From positions 1-64,000 of the forward strand of contig CASEQJ010000001.1 of NCBI GenBank assembly GCA_949290055.1: 64,000 nucleotides of DNA. Reading direction: 5' to 3'. The position numbers and the translations under genes were made by a program. This document shows, piece by piece, positions 27,137 through 37,000 of this stretch; positions within the stretch are counted from its first letter, which is position 1; each line of letters starts with the position of its first letter. This stretch comes from an uncultured Olsenella sp. GTDB lineage: Bacteria; Actinomycetota; Coriobacteriia; Coriobacteriales; Atopobiaceae. A model generated the notes under the pieces. The model saw nothing but the letters and a program-made list of their open reading frames with translations. It did no database searches and was not told where the DNA came from.

Positions 27137-27554
27137 GTCGTGTTCCCCCATTTGCTCGGGGCGCGGGGCTTCCCGCGCCGAATCCACACGTATGAAGCAA
27201 TAGTAGTCGCGCTGCGACGCCAGGCCGCGCTCGGCTTGTCCGGTGGATGCCCTGCGTCGGCGGACGGAGGCACGGGTGTGGCGGGGCGGACGGAGCGAGT
27301 GACGCGGGACGACGGGTGCCACGAATTGCAGGGTTTTGCGAATCACGGCTCGTCGTGCTTCTCGCCAAGCCGATTCTTTGGCTTCCGTCCATGTTTTGGG
27401 CAATAGATTTTATGTTGGACTGAAAGATTGCCAACAGTTCTCAGGTATTGGGCAACAAACTTGATGCAAAACCAACGCGTAGGCGCCAGAGCATCAAAGT
27501 TGTTGCCCAAAACAAGAAGAAACCGCTTCGAAGGCGGCGGCGCCCCGACGCGCC
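27137..27554. other. 418-bp intergenic region with repeat island
   Basis: No credible gene. It holds the presumed pgm promoter region, a locally AT-rich stretch (27380-27525), a TTTTGCGAATCACGG stretch near 27333 and the repeat copies annotated at 27391-27515. A similar sequence, ATTTGCGAATTTAGCC, occurs in the island near 51.5 kb. Confidence 0.6.
27391..27515. repeat. Intergenic repeat island A (three copies of a 25-nt repeat)
   Basis: Copies of TGGGCAACAARTTTKATGC lie at about 27391-27415 (plus, diverged), 27444-27468 (plus) and 27491-27515 (minus). The last two form an inverted pair with 20-bp arms (27448-27467 and 27491-27510) and a 23-nt loop. The same set of copies, in the same order and orientation, recurs at 51469-51603. 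Too AT-rich and lacking a U-tract for a normal terminator. Confidence 0.75.
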
Positions 27555-29771
27555 CTACCCGCGCTCCACCAGGTAGGCGTGGTGAATCTTCCGGTTGCGG
27601 GCAAAGTCCTCGGGAATGGTCTCGTCCGTTATGTCGGTAAGGCGCACGCCGGCGCGCTCGAGCTTCTCCACGTCCGGCTTGAAGTTCCGCAGGTTGCACG
27701 AGAAGATCGCGCACCCGCCGCGCACGAGCAGGCGCGACACGCCAATGATCAGCTCCGCGTGGTCTCGCTGCACGTCAAAGGAGCTCTTGCGCATGCGCGC
27801 CGAGTTGGAGAACGTGGGCACGTCGCAGAAGATCAGGTCCCAGCGGTTGCGCGTGTGGCGCTGCTCGGAGACCCAGGCGAGCACGTCCGCCTGCACGAAC
27901 TCATGCTCCGGGCCCGTGAAGCCGTTTCTGGCCATGTTGCGGCGCGCCCACTCCAAGCTCGGACGCGAGAGGTCGACGGTCGTGGTGTGGCGCGCACCGC
28001 CGTCCGCCGCGTAGCAGGTCGCGGTGCCCGTGTACGCAAAGAGGTTCAAAAACCGCTTGGATCCCTTGGTCCGTTTCATCATCTCCCGTATGCGCGAGCG
28101 CGTCTCTCGGTGGTCGAGGAAGATCCCGCAGTCGTGGCGCGCGTCAAAGTTGACCTCAAAGGTGAGGCCGCCCTCGTCCACCAGGTGCGAGCCCGCCGGC
28201 AGCTCCACACGATTCACCTGGCGAGAAGAACGGTCCCGCCGCGGCCCGCGCTCGGAGGCGCGCGCCTCGTCTGCGTACTGAGAGCCGCCGCGGGCGCGCG
28301 TCCGCACGCGCACGCTCACGTCGCCCGGCGCCACGTCCAGCACGCGCGGCGCGATCGTCAGCACGTCCAGCAGGCGCCGGCGCGCGAGCTCGGGGTCCAC
28401 GCCGCGCGGCGCGGCGTACTCGGAGACCTGGAGCCAGCGCCCCGGGGTCTCGGACCCCTCGTAGAGCTCGAGCGCAACGGCGTAGTCGGGCAGGTCGGCG
28501 TCGTAGACGCGGTAGCAGGTCACGTCCTCGCGGCGCGCCCACTTGGCGCGCAGCTTGGCGACCTTGGCAAGGCGGCGCGCAAACTGGTCGGAGGCCGCCA
28601 CGAGCACGCTCGCGCGCTCGCCGCCCGGCAGCTCCACCGACGGCGCGGCCGCCACGGCGTCGCTCGGCTCGTAGACGCGCACGGTCGCCGGGTCGCGACC
28701 GACAATGACCTCGGTCACGGACGCGGGCTCGCAGCGCAGCGCGGCGTCCGGCGCGGCGTCGCGGGAGAGCACGACAAGGCGCGCGCCCGCGTGCGACGCG
28801 AGCTCGGAGAGCGCGGCGGCCTCAGTCGCGAGCGCGGTCTCCCCCACCCACGAGAGGTCCGCCACCGCAAGATCATACGAAGGGGCCGTCCCTTCGTATC
28901 CTTCTGGGACAAGGGGGAGGCCGGCTGCGCGCAGGGTCTGGCGGCAGGCGGAGAGTGCGCCGGGCCTCCCGTCGCGCACGAGCAGCGAGCAGGGGTTCTT
29001 CTCGCCCGCGGAGGCACGCGCCTCGGCCTCGTCGAGAAGAGACCGCCAGGCCTCGGCGTCATGGCCGGCCCAGCCGGCAAAGCCCCAGCGCGAGCGCAGC
29101 AGCCCCGGCGCTCGGTCAAGCGCCACGCCGGCCGCCTCCACGAGCACGCTCCCCTGTCCCGGCCACAGCGCGGCAAGGGTCGGCTCGCCCGCACGGGCGA
29201 TCTCCCCCCAGCCTCCGACGGCGAGCAGCGCGGCCGCGTAGTCGGGACGCAGCGAGCTCAGGCGCGCCTCACCGCGCGTCGCGTAGCCGCGCCGGAAGAG
29301 CGGCTCGCCGGCGAGGTCGACCGCCAGCGTCGCGCGCCGGCCGGAGAGACGGACGGACACGGTCACGTCCGCGCGCGCCGTGTCGACCACCGGCCGGGAG
29401 CCGCGCACGGAGACCAGCCGGTCAACGACGGCGTCCTTGGTGCGCAGGGCCACGAACTGCGTGTTGCGAAGCTGGGCGTTGGTGCCGTGGGCGTCCACCA
29501 CGAAGGTGGCGCCGGGCGCGAGGTGCTCCTCCCAGGGGATCCCGCGGGCACCCTCGTAGAGCTCGTCTGCGTCTGCCGCGTCCACGCGCGCGAGCACGAG
29601 CAGCACGCGCGACGCCAGCCGCGACCACAAACACGCCCGGTACGCGTCCGCAAGCTCGCCGCCAAAGGCCACCTGGCCGGCCAGCGGCCGCACCTGAGGC
29701 GCCCCCAGCGCAATGAGCTCGTCCGCCAGCAGTCGCTCGAAACCCTTGGGGCACGTCGCCACAAACTCCAT
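27555..29771 (-). CDS. RlmKL-like 23S rRNA methyltransferase with degenerate N-terminal methylase half
   Basis: 738 residues. THUMP-like region about 45-150. The first methylase half keeps RlmL-like APGLLRSRWGFAGWAGHD, but its SAM motif DPMCGSGT is LWPGQGSV (202-209) and the catalytic NPPY is DLSW (305-308), so m2G2445 activity is doubtful. The RlmK-like half is intact: LNLFAYTGTATCYA (about 575) and CDVPTFSNS (about 655), as expected for m7G2069. AAAGGTGA precedes the ATG at 29771. A REP-like hairpin lies inside the degenerate half. Confidence 0.85.
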   Translation of the reverse strand: MEFVATCPKGFERLLADELIALGAPQVRPLAGQVAFGGELADAYRACLWSRLASRVLLVLARVDAADADELYEGARGIPWEEHLAPGATFVVDAHGTNAQLRNTQFVALRTKDAVVDRLVSVRGSRPVVDTARADVTVSVRLSGRRATLAVDLAGEPLFRRGYATRGEARLSSLRPDYAAALLAVGGWGEIARAGEPTLAALWPGQGSVLVEAAGVALDRAPGLLRSRWGFAGWAGHDAEAWRSLLDEAEARASAGEKNPCSLLVRDGRPGALSACRQTLRAAGLPLVPEGYEGTAPSYDLAVADLSWVGETALATEAAALSELASHAGARLVVLSRDAAPDAALRCEPASVTEVIVGRDPATVRVYEPSDAVAAAPSVELPGGERASVLVAASDQFARRLAKVAKLRAKWARREDVTCYRVYDADLPDYAVALELYEGSETPGRWLQVSEYAAPRGVDPELARRRLLDVLTIAPRVLDVAPGDVSVRVRTRARGGSQYADEARASERGPRRDRSSRQVNRVELPAGSHLVDEGGLTFEVNFDARHDCGIFLDHRETRSRIREMMKRTKGSKRFLNLFAYTGTATCYAADGGARHTTTVDLSRPSLEWARRNMARNGFTGPEHEFVQADVLAWVSEQRHTRNRWDLIFCDVPTFSNSARMRKSSFDVQRDHAELIIGVSRLLVRGGCAIFSCNLRNFKPDVEKLERAGVRLTDITDETIPEDFARNRKIHHAYLVERG
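28875..28899. repeat. REP-like hairpin inside the rlmKL-like gene
   Basis: Perfect 10-bp arms ATACGAAGGG/CCCTTCGTAT with a 5-nt loop, followed by CTTCTGGGACAAGGGGG. It translates in frame (EGYEGTAPSYD) within the degenerate methylase half, about 20 nt before the DLSW codons. The stem resembles the hairpins at 3289 and 32227. Confidence 0.55.
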
Positions 29772-29830
29772 CGGGTCACCTTTCGCCCGTCGCAACCTAC
29801 CCTGCCATTCTCGCACGAACAGCAAGCCGA

Positions 29831-29857
29831 CGTCCTTCTCGCCCGCCGAGAAGGACG
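29831..29857. repeat. Hairpin made of two inverted copies of the dispersed motif
   Basis: CGTCCTTCTCG and CGAGAAGGACG form a perfect 11-bp stem with a 5-nt loop in the divergent gap between the rlmKL-like gene and kup. Each arm is a GTCCTTCTCG variant of the dispersed 12-mer. Confidence 0.65.
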
Positions 29858-29919
29858 GCGTAGCAGACCGAGAAACGCTACACTTGTCGCGTCTTTAGTA
29901 GCCCCGAGTTTGGAGTTCC

Positions 29920-32166
29920 ATGGCCACGAATCTCGCGCCCGCCGCGCGCAAGGCCCGCTACACGGGCATTCCCCTCTCTGCGGCAATGATCCTCGTCACC
30001 CTGGGCGTCGTCTACGGCGACATTGGCACGAGCCCGATGTACACCCTGAAGGCGATTATCTCCGGCAACGGCGGTCTCGCCACCATGTCCCAGGACGTGG
30101 TCCTGGGCGCCCTCTCGCTCATAATCTGGACCCTCACCCTGATCACGACGGTCAAGTACGTCCTTGTGGCCATGAAGGCCGACAACCACAACGAGGGCGG
30201 CATATTCGCGCTCTACAGCCTGGTCAAGCGCTGCGGGCGCTGGCTCATAATCCCCGCCATGATCGGCGGCGCAGCGCTTCTTGCCGACGGAATCCTCACC
30301 CCGGCCGTGACCGTCACCACCGCCATAGAGGGCCTGCGCACCGTTGACTTCATTTACTCCGTCATAGGCGACAAACAGGGCATTGTCGTCGCGATCGTGA
30401 TCTGCATACTCTGCGTCCTCTTCTTCCTGCAGAAGGCGGGCACCTCCACGATCGGCAAGCTCTTTGGCCCGGTCATGACGCTGTGGTTTATCTTCCTCGC
30501 CGGCGCCGGCCTCATGAACATTGGCGCCGACCTCAACGTCCTGCGCGCCTTCAACCCGCTGCGCGGCATAACCTTTCTCTTTGACGGCAACCTCAACGCC
30601 GCCGGCCTCATGGTCCTGGGCAACGTGTTCCTGTGCACCACCGGCGCCGAGGCCCTCTACTCCGACATGGGTCACGTGGGCAAGCCCAACATTTACGCCA
30701 CCTGGCCGTTCGTGAAGGTCTGCCTGATCCTCAACTACCTCGGCCAGGGCGCCTGGATCATTGCCAACGCCGGCAGCGCCGAGCTCGCCGCGGTCCCCGA
30801 CCTCAACCCGTTCTTCCAGATGCTGCCCGAGCAGATTCGCGTCTTTGCCGTCCTGCTCTCCACCTTCGCGGCGATCATAGCCTCCCAGGCGCTCATAACC
30901 GGCTCCTACTCCATCGTCTCCGAAGCCGTGCGCCTGGACCTCATGCCCCACATGCGCATCAACTACCCCTCCGAGACCAAGGGCCAGATCTACATTCCGC
31001 TGGTCAACAGCATAATGTGGATCGGCTGCATCTGCGTGGTGCTGCTGTTCCAGACCTCCGCGCACATGGAGGCCGCCTACGGCCTGGCGATCACGGTCAC
31101 CATGCTCATGACCACGATCCTGCTCACGATGTACCTCTCGCGCGTGCGCCACCAGACCGTCCTCGCCGTGCCGTTCGCGATCTTCTTCGGCGCGATCGAG
31201 TTCATGTTCTTCTTCTCGAGCCTCACGAAGTTCTTCCACGGCGGCTACGTCACCGTGATCATGAGCTTCCTGATCTTCGTGGTCATGTACGTGTGGCGCC
31301 GCGGCACCGCCGTCGAGCGCACGCAGACGGTCTTCCTGCCAGTTCACGAGTACCTGGACCAGATCTTTGACCTCAGCCACGACGAGAACTACCCGCTGCT
31401 GGCCGACAACCTGGTCTTCCTCACCAACGACTCGTCGTTCGACAAGCTCGACCGCGACATTCTCTACTCGATTCTGGACAAGCGCCCCAAGCGCGCCAAG
31501 GCCTACTACTTCCTCAACGTCCAGGTCACCGACGAGCCGCACACACACGAGTTCACCGTCAACGATTTTGACACCGACTTCCTCTTCAAGGTGCAGCTGC
31601 GCCTGGGCTTCAAGGTCAACCAGCGCATCAACACCTACCTCTACCAGATCGTGGCCGACCTCATGGAGCGCGGCCAGCTCGCCCCGCAGAACCACAAGTA
31701 CTCGATCTACCGCGAGCGCAGCACCGTGGGCGACTTCCGCTTCTGCCTCATTCGCAAAATGCTCTCCCCCGAGACGGACATATCCGGCTTCGACCAGCGC
31801 ATAATCGAGCTCAAGTACCTCATTCGCGGCTTCTGCGGCTCGCCGGCGCGCTGGTACGGCCTGGAGAACTCGAGCGTGATCTTTGAGTACGTGCCGCTCT
31901 TCTCCAAGACCAAGCGCCAGCACAAGCTCACCCGCCGGCCGCTCGAGGAGGTGGCGCCGCAGGTCGCCGCCAAGCTCGCCGAGAGCCGCGAGAACTCCGA
32001 GGACGACGAGGACATTTTCTCCGTCCACATGAAGGACAAGCGCGAGGCCCAGGCCGAGGAGGCCATGCGCGGGCTCGTCGGCGGCGACACCGCCACGTTC
32101 CGTCCCCTGGTCATTGACGAGGAGGGCGACGACAGCGCAGAGGTCTCCCAGGAGGGCGAGGAGTAG
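29920..32166 (+). CDS. kup: Kup-type potassium transporter
   Basis: 748 residues. Twelve hydrophobic helices (about 20-470) begin with LVTLGVVYGDIGTSPMYTLK, the Kup/HAK signature, followed by a conserved GGIFALYSLVKR loop. A cytoplasmic C-terminal domain of about 270 residues ends in an acidic tail. Kup imports K+ with H+ and is low-affinity. TTTGGAG precedes the ATG. No c-di-AMP riboswitch was recognised upstream. It is a single-gene unit, ending just before a copy of the dispersed 12-mer. Confidence 0.95.
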   Translation: MATNLAPAARKARYTGIPLSAAMILVTLGVVYGDIGTSPMYTLKAIISGNGGLATMSQDVVLGALSLIIWTLTLITTVKYVLVAMKADNHNEGGIFALYSLVKRCGRWLIIPAMIGGAALLADGILTPAVTVTTAIEGLRTVDFIYSVIGDKQGIVVAIVICILCVLFFLQKAGTSTIGKLFGPVMTLWFIFLAGAGLMNIGADLNVLRAFNPLRGITFLFDGNLNAAGLMVLGNVFLCTTGAEALYSDMGHVGKPNIYATWPFVKVCLILNYLGQGAWIIANAGSAELAAVPDLNPFFQMLPEQIRVFAVLLSTFAAIIASQALITGSYSIVSEAVRLDLMPHMRINYPSETKGQIYIPLVNSIMWIGCICVVLLFQTSAHMEAAYGLAITVTMLMTTILLTMYLSRVRHQTVLAVPFAIFFGAIEFMFFFSSLTKFFHGGYVTVIMSFLIFVVMYVWRRGTAVERTQTVFLPVHEYLDQIFDLSHDENYPLLADNLVFLTNDSSFDKLDRDILYSILDKRPKRAKAYYFLNVQVTDEPHTHEFTVNDFDTDFLFKVQLRLGFKVNQRINTYLYQIVADLMERGQLAPQNHKYSIYRERSTVGDFRFCLIRKMLSPETDISGFDQRIIELKYLIRGFCGSPARWYGLENSSVIFEYVPLFSKTKRQHKLTRRPLEEVAPQVAAKLAESRENSEDDEDIFSVHMKDKREAQAEEAMRGLVGGDTATFRPLVIDEEGDDSAEVSQEGEE

Positions 32167-32226
32167 GCGTTCTTCTCGCCCGCCCCTCGGGGGCATGTCC
32201 CCCTGTTTGAGCGCGATTCCTGCCAA

Positions 32227-32270
32227 AAGGGCGCCTTGTCCCCGTACAAAAAGGGGGACAAGGCGCCCTT
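32227..32270. terminator. Bidirectional terminator between kup and the GTPase/chaperone operon
   Basis: Perfect 17-bp stem AAGGGCGCCTTGTCCCC with its complement and a 10-nt A-rich loop. It ends 24 nt before the stop of the operon's last gene, so it can stop both converging transcripts. A smaller GGGG...CCCC hairpin lies at about 32188-32203. Confidence 0.85.
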
Positions 32271-32293
32271 CGCTTGCCGTGGGCGCGCCGGCG

Positions 32294-32680
32294 CTAGCTC
32301 AGCGCCGTCCGCTCGGCCGACATGAGCATGGCCGCGAGCGGGACGCCCGCGTCGGACTTGGCCAGAAACGTCACGGTCTGCGAGTCGCCGCAGAAGAAGT
32401 CGACTCGCGTCCCGTCGACGACGAAGCGACCCTCTATGTCCCCCGAACCCATGTCAGCTGCCCTGTCGAGAAGAACGGCGAGCTCGTCGGCGTTTCTCGC
32501 CGAGTAGCCGCCCGCCCCGATCTCGCCCGGGGACACGGAGAGCGCAAAGGACTCGACCGTCGACCTCGTCACGAGGGCGGCGGCGAGCCTCAGCATTTCC
32601 CCCCAGCTCGCGGGGCGGTCGAGAATAAACCGCGTCCGCTCGTACCCGCGCCTTGTCTTGATTCGCTCGTCAAGCCTCAC
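32294..32680 (-). CDS. Small protein at the end of the GTPase/chaperone operon, unknown
   Basis: 128 residues, not recognised. GTG start at 32680 with AGGTGG 7 nt upstream, 11 nt after the HD gene, so it is the last gene of the operon. The sequence begins MRLDERIKTRRGYERTRFIL and continues as a compact mixed alpha/beta protein with no membrane segment. A central SFALSVSPGEIGAGGYSARN and a C-terminal VDFFCGDSQTVTFLAKSD are the most distinctive parts. It could be an immunity, adaptor or effector subunit; nothing in the sequence decides this. Confidence 0.75.
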   Translation of the reverse strand: MRLDERIKTRRGYERTRFILDRPASWGEMLRLAAALVTRSTVESFALSVSPGEIGAGGYSARNADELAVLLDRAADMGSGDIEGRFVVDGTRVDFFCGDSQTVTFLAKSDAGVPLAAMLMSAERTALS

Positions 32681-32691
32681 GTTGCCACCAC

Positions 32692-34077
32692 CTAAACCTC
32701 GTTGCCCTGTGCGTCGACGAAGCGCACGTCGACGCGCACGGGCTGGGCACACTTGTCCGGGTTTTCCGTCTTTGCCTCGATCCGCTCGGCGGCGTCCTCG
32801 TAGCGCTCCCTCAGCGCGTCCAGCTTCTCGGGCGGCACCTCGGAGACGTCCACGTCCACGCTCATGCGCGCGTCGACGCCGCGCGCGGTCGCGAGCTCGC
32901 CCGCCCGCTCCTCGACGCACATCATCGTCGACTCCGGCGCAAAGTCCCCCTTGTCCACCGTGACGTGCTCGACCAGCTGACCGTCCTCGCAGCGCATGTC
33001 CATGGAGCGAATGTTCCCCTCGCCCATGGCATACGCCTTGGCCCTGGGGTCCTCCACCTCGCGCACCGAGCCGTCGGGAGCCTTGGCGAGCACCGTGTTG
33101 CGCTCCGCCTCGGACTCCCAGCCGCCGTTCTCCTCGCCCTCCACGAAGCCCCCGCGGTCGATCACGCGACGTTCGCCGGACTGCAGCTCGTCGTCGGCCA
33201 TGTCGTGCCCGTTGGCGTCGGCCACGCGCATGCAGTAGGCGTGCGAGGCGCACCGCTCCTTTGCCTCGGGCCTGACCGTGCCGTCCTCGTTCATGAACTT
33301 CGACTTGTCAAACTCCACGCCCCGCTCGTCCGCCGCGCGGTCGATCTCGTTGAAGACGCCCGCCCACTGCTCGTCGGAGCGCAGGTCCCTCACGCCCGAC
33401 CCGCTCTTGCTGTGCACCATGCAGTCAACCGCGGCCTGGTCGGGGTCCACGCCGGCGCGCTCGAACGCCTCGCGGTCAGAGAGGACGTTCAGGGCGGCGT
33501 TCTCCCCGTGGTTCGAGCGCACGAGCGTCTCCGCCTCCCTGCCGCCCGCGTCCAGGGTCTCACCGGCGTCCTTTCCACGAATCGCCTCGAGGTTCTCGCG
33601 GCCTCCGTCCATGCCCGTGTCGTGGTAGAGCGCGGCGGCCTTGAGCGTCCGGACGTCGTCGTCGCCCAGGCTCGCGTAGCCCTCGGGCATGGGCTCCTGG
33701 CGGTTGAACTCGCCCGCCGTAGACTCGACGCCGTCGTAGACCTTCTCTATGTGCGCGGACTTGTGCTCGGAGTAGTTCTCAAAGCACCGCGTGTCGCTCG
33801 AGAAGCGCTCCGCCTCCTCGTAGTGCGCCGCGGCGCGCTCGGAGACCTCCCCGAGCCGGGGGTCGTCCCGCTCCGCGAACGAGAGGTCCTGCTTGCGCTC
33901 GGCCGAGGATACGTCCGCGGTCGAGGAGACGTCCGTCTTTTTGCCGCTGTTGACCCGAGCGAACATGCTCTCGGCCTCGCTGTGGGAGACCTCGCGCCGA
34001 CCGGGGGACGACTCGGGCGCGCGGACCTCGACGGAGCCTCCGCCGCCGTCTGAGCCGGACTCTCGAATCTCGCCCAT
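32692..34077 (-). CDS. HD-domain phosphohydrolase-like protein of the operon
   Basis: 461 residues. A polar, disordered N-terminus (1-75) is followed by an HD domain with metal ligands in order: H105/H109 (SEHKSAH), H152-D153 (LYHDTG), H190 (SNHGENAA), H222 (MVHSKSG) and D287 (RVADANG). This is the full HD set, so it is probably an active phosphohydrolase or phosphodiesterase. The C-terminal 170 residues are acidic and not recognised. AGGGGG precedes the ATG. It lies 14 nt after the HerA-like gene and is a good candidate for a nucleotide-acting effector. Substrate unknown. Confidence 0.8.
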   Translation of the reverse strand: MGEIRESGSDGGGGSVEVRAPESSPGRREVSHSEAESMFARVNSGKKTDVSSTADVSSAERKQDLSFAERDDPRLGEVSERAAAHYEEAERFSSDTRCFENYSEHKSAHIEKVYDGVESTAGEFNRQEPMPEGYASLGDDDVRTLKAAALYHDTGMDGGRENLEAIRGKDAGETLDAGGREAETLVRSNHGENAALNVLSDREAFERAGVDPDQAAVDCMVHSKSGSGVRDLRSDEQWAGVFNEIDRAADERGVEFDKSKFMNEDGTVRPEAKERCASHAYCMRVADANGHDMADDELQSGERRVIDRGGFVEGEENGGWESEAERNTVLAKAPDGSVREVEDPRAKAYAMGEGNIRSMDMRCEDGQLVEHVTVDKGDFAPESTMMCVEERAGELATARGVDARMSVDVDVSEVPPEKLDALRERYEDAAERIEAKTENPDKCAQPVRVDVRFVDAQGNEV

Positions 34078-34091
34078 GCTCGCCCCCTACC

Positions 34092-37000
34092 CTAGAGAAA
34101 CGCCCTGCGGACGGCGTCGTAGCGCTCCCAGCTCGCAATGGAGCGCTCCACGCACACGCAGACAATGTGGTTGCACAGCACGCGCTCCTTCAGCCTGTCC
34201 GACCCAAGGCGGACGTAGTGCGCAAGGCTGTCCTTTGCCAGGCGCTTCCACTGGTCAAAGTCGCGGCGGTCGGCGGTGGTGACCGCGGCAGGGTCGACCT
34301 CGGGAAGGCGCTCGGCCAGCACCTCAAAGAGGTCGCCCGCCCCTATGAGCCGGGCCACCGTCATGCCAAACTTTTCCTCGTCGATCTTCTTCGAGCAGGC
34401 ATAGACCAGCGCCGAGATCATGCGCCGCATGGCCCGCTTGTTCGTCGCCGTGTCCTGGACCTGTCTGACCAGAACCTCAAAGGGCTGCACGGAGAGCTCG
34501 CCCTCGTCGTGCTGGCGGAAGAGCTCCTCCACGACGCGCCCCACGAGCTCGGCATGGCGTGCGGGGTCGTTGACCTTGGCGCTCGTCCGCTCGTAGAGCG
34601 CCTCGGCGCGGTTGACCTTCGTGAGCACCGGCTCGAGCCAGTCGTTCTGGTAGACGACCGCGCAGCCCATGGGCAGCTTCGCGATCTCCGCCAGCTGGTC
34701 CTCCGAGAGCCCCATGGACGCGCCCGCGGCGGTGCGGTCCTCGAGCTCGGGCAGCCTCATGACGATCTTGGTGTTGGTGTTTCGTATCGCCGACATGTCC
34801 ACCGCCGAGGGCGACTGGTCCACGATCAGGAACCCCTCGCCGTAGGTTCGCATCTCCGCAATCGAGTTTGAGATCATCTCCACCGACTTGCCCTGGACGT
34901 TGGAGCCCTCCTGGGACTGGTCGGTGGAGGTGCGCCGCAGCAGGTTGTGCGCCTCCTCGAGCACCGTGACGTGGCGAAGCGACGCGTTCGTGCCGCTGGA
35001 GGTGGCCTGGCGGTACTCGTTCAGCTGGAGGATCAGCGTGCCGGTAATGAGCGCCTTGGTCTCGGTCGAGCCAATGCGCGAGAGGTCGACGATCGTCCGC
35101 TGGTCAAAGAGGATCTCCGGCGTCACCGCCTCGCGCGTGAAGATCTGCCCCACCAGCCCGTTGGTGAGCGACTCCACGCGCGTGACGAGCGACCCAACGT
35201 AGTCGCCCTTCGTGTCGCCCGAGAACGCCGAGGAGGCGAGAAGCTCGGGCAAGATCCTGACGACGTCGGAGAAGGTCGGCCACCGGCCGTTGCCCAGGTT
35301 GACCCAGTAGGAGTTCGCCAGGTCCCAGCCGTGCAGAATGTAGGCGCGCTCGAAGGCCTTCTTGAGCAGCGCGGGCATGGCGGCGTAGAGCGGCCAGCAG
35401 GCGGAGAAGACCTCTATGATCCGGTCGAGGTGCTCGAGCACGTGAATCTCCTCGGGAAACGCGAAGGGGTTCACGTGCAGCATGTCGTTGTAGCGCGGGT
35501 TCGTCGTGAACACGTTCACGTCGGGGAGCCTGCCAAACGCCAGCTTGTACTCGCCCTTGGCGGGCTCGATCACAAGGAACGGGACGTCGTTCTTCTCGTC
35601 CGCCAGCTCGTTGAGGATCTGGTAGGTGGTGTTGGACTTGCCGGAGCCCGTCGAGCCCGTTATGAAGCAGTGCGCCGTCAGGGAGTCCACGTCAAGCAGG
35701 ACGGGTATGCTGGCGGACTCACGCCCCATGTAGCTCACCACGCCGAGCTCGATCGTGCGGCGCGGCGCCCCCTTGCCCGCCCGCAGGACGTTGCGGCCGA
35801 ACTCCGCGCTGGAGGTGGCCGTCACTCCGGAGACGGAGTGGCGCGGCAGCCCGAGCACGAGCGGGAGCTCCTCGCCCGAGACGAGCGTCGTGGGAGCCAC
35901 GTTCGGAAAACTCTTCGCGCGGTTGAGCGGCAGCTCGTGGACGAAGTTGGGCTGGCGCGCCTCCCGCAGGTACTCAAAGACCACCGAGAGACGCGAGAAG
36001 GACGGGCGGTCGTTGGGCCAGGTGTTGACATGGGCGGACTCGAGCTGGGAGTTCTCGCCCGAGACGAGCGCCTTGAACAGCGACGCCGCCATGATCGAAA
36101 TGTGCTCGAACCCCGCCACGAAGTAGCACCCGACCTCCCACACGCCGTAGGCCTCGCAGGCGGCAATGCGCTCGAGCTGCCGGTCGATCCGCTCGAGCAG
36201 CGCGGACACCGTCTTGTCCGTCTGCGTGATCGTCAGGGAGCGCGAGGAGCCGGTCGTCGTCGAGTCTGAGTGCGAGGTCCCGCTTCCGCGGGTCTCGGTA
36301 TCGTTTCGCGAGGTGGTGTGGCTCTCGTTGGTGCCGGACGTCTCCGTGCTCGTCGTCCCGGACGAGCCGCCCTTCGTCCCCTTTGACAGGAGGGTCTCGC
36401 GGTGGCGGTCCCGGCTCTTCGACCGGGCGAGGGAGCTGTCGGAGTGCGAGCCGGCCGTGTCCGAGAAGCCGTTCGAGATCGCCGCCGAGAAGGAGTCGTT
36501 GACGCCGTCAGTCACGCTCAGGCTCTCCTGCTCGGAGAGCTGGCGCTGCACCTCGCGGAACATGGAGAGCGAGGTCGAGAGCTCCTCGTAGGTCCTGCGA
36601 ATGAGGGAGAGTCGCTCGTCGTCGACCGGCGTCGCCAGCAGAAGCGCCGTGAACTCCTGGCCCGCCATGCCCTCTATGAACTTCTCGATTCCCTGGACGA
36701 AGCCGCCCTGCTCGCCCGAGTGCGAGGCGCGCTCGGAGGGGACCACGGTGACGGAGGTGAGCGAGCGACAGCGGTACTCGCTCGGGAAGGCCTCCTCCAT
36801 GAGGTGCTTGACCTCGTTCTTGGTGCAGGCGGCCATTTCGACGCCCGGGAAGTTCCCGCGCAGCGACGACTCGAAGATTCCCTCGGAGACGTGGCGGCGG
36901 TCGAACGAGGACTCCCGGGTCCCCAGGTAGAAGGAGACGCCGCCGCGCGTCCCGTGAATGACGAGCATGGCCGTGCTGCCGTATGCCGAGAGCGCCCCGT

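Noticed and set aside
29772-29919. c-di-AMP riboswitch in front of kup
   Set aside because: The gap is short and shows none of the conserved ydaO-type elements that I could recognise.
29878-32226. 782-codon minus-strand open frame opposite kup
   Set aside because: Composition is a mirror of the Kup frame with no known motifs; Kup is unmistakable.
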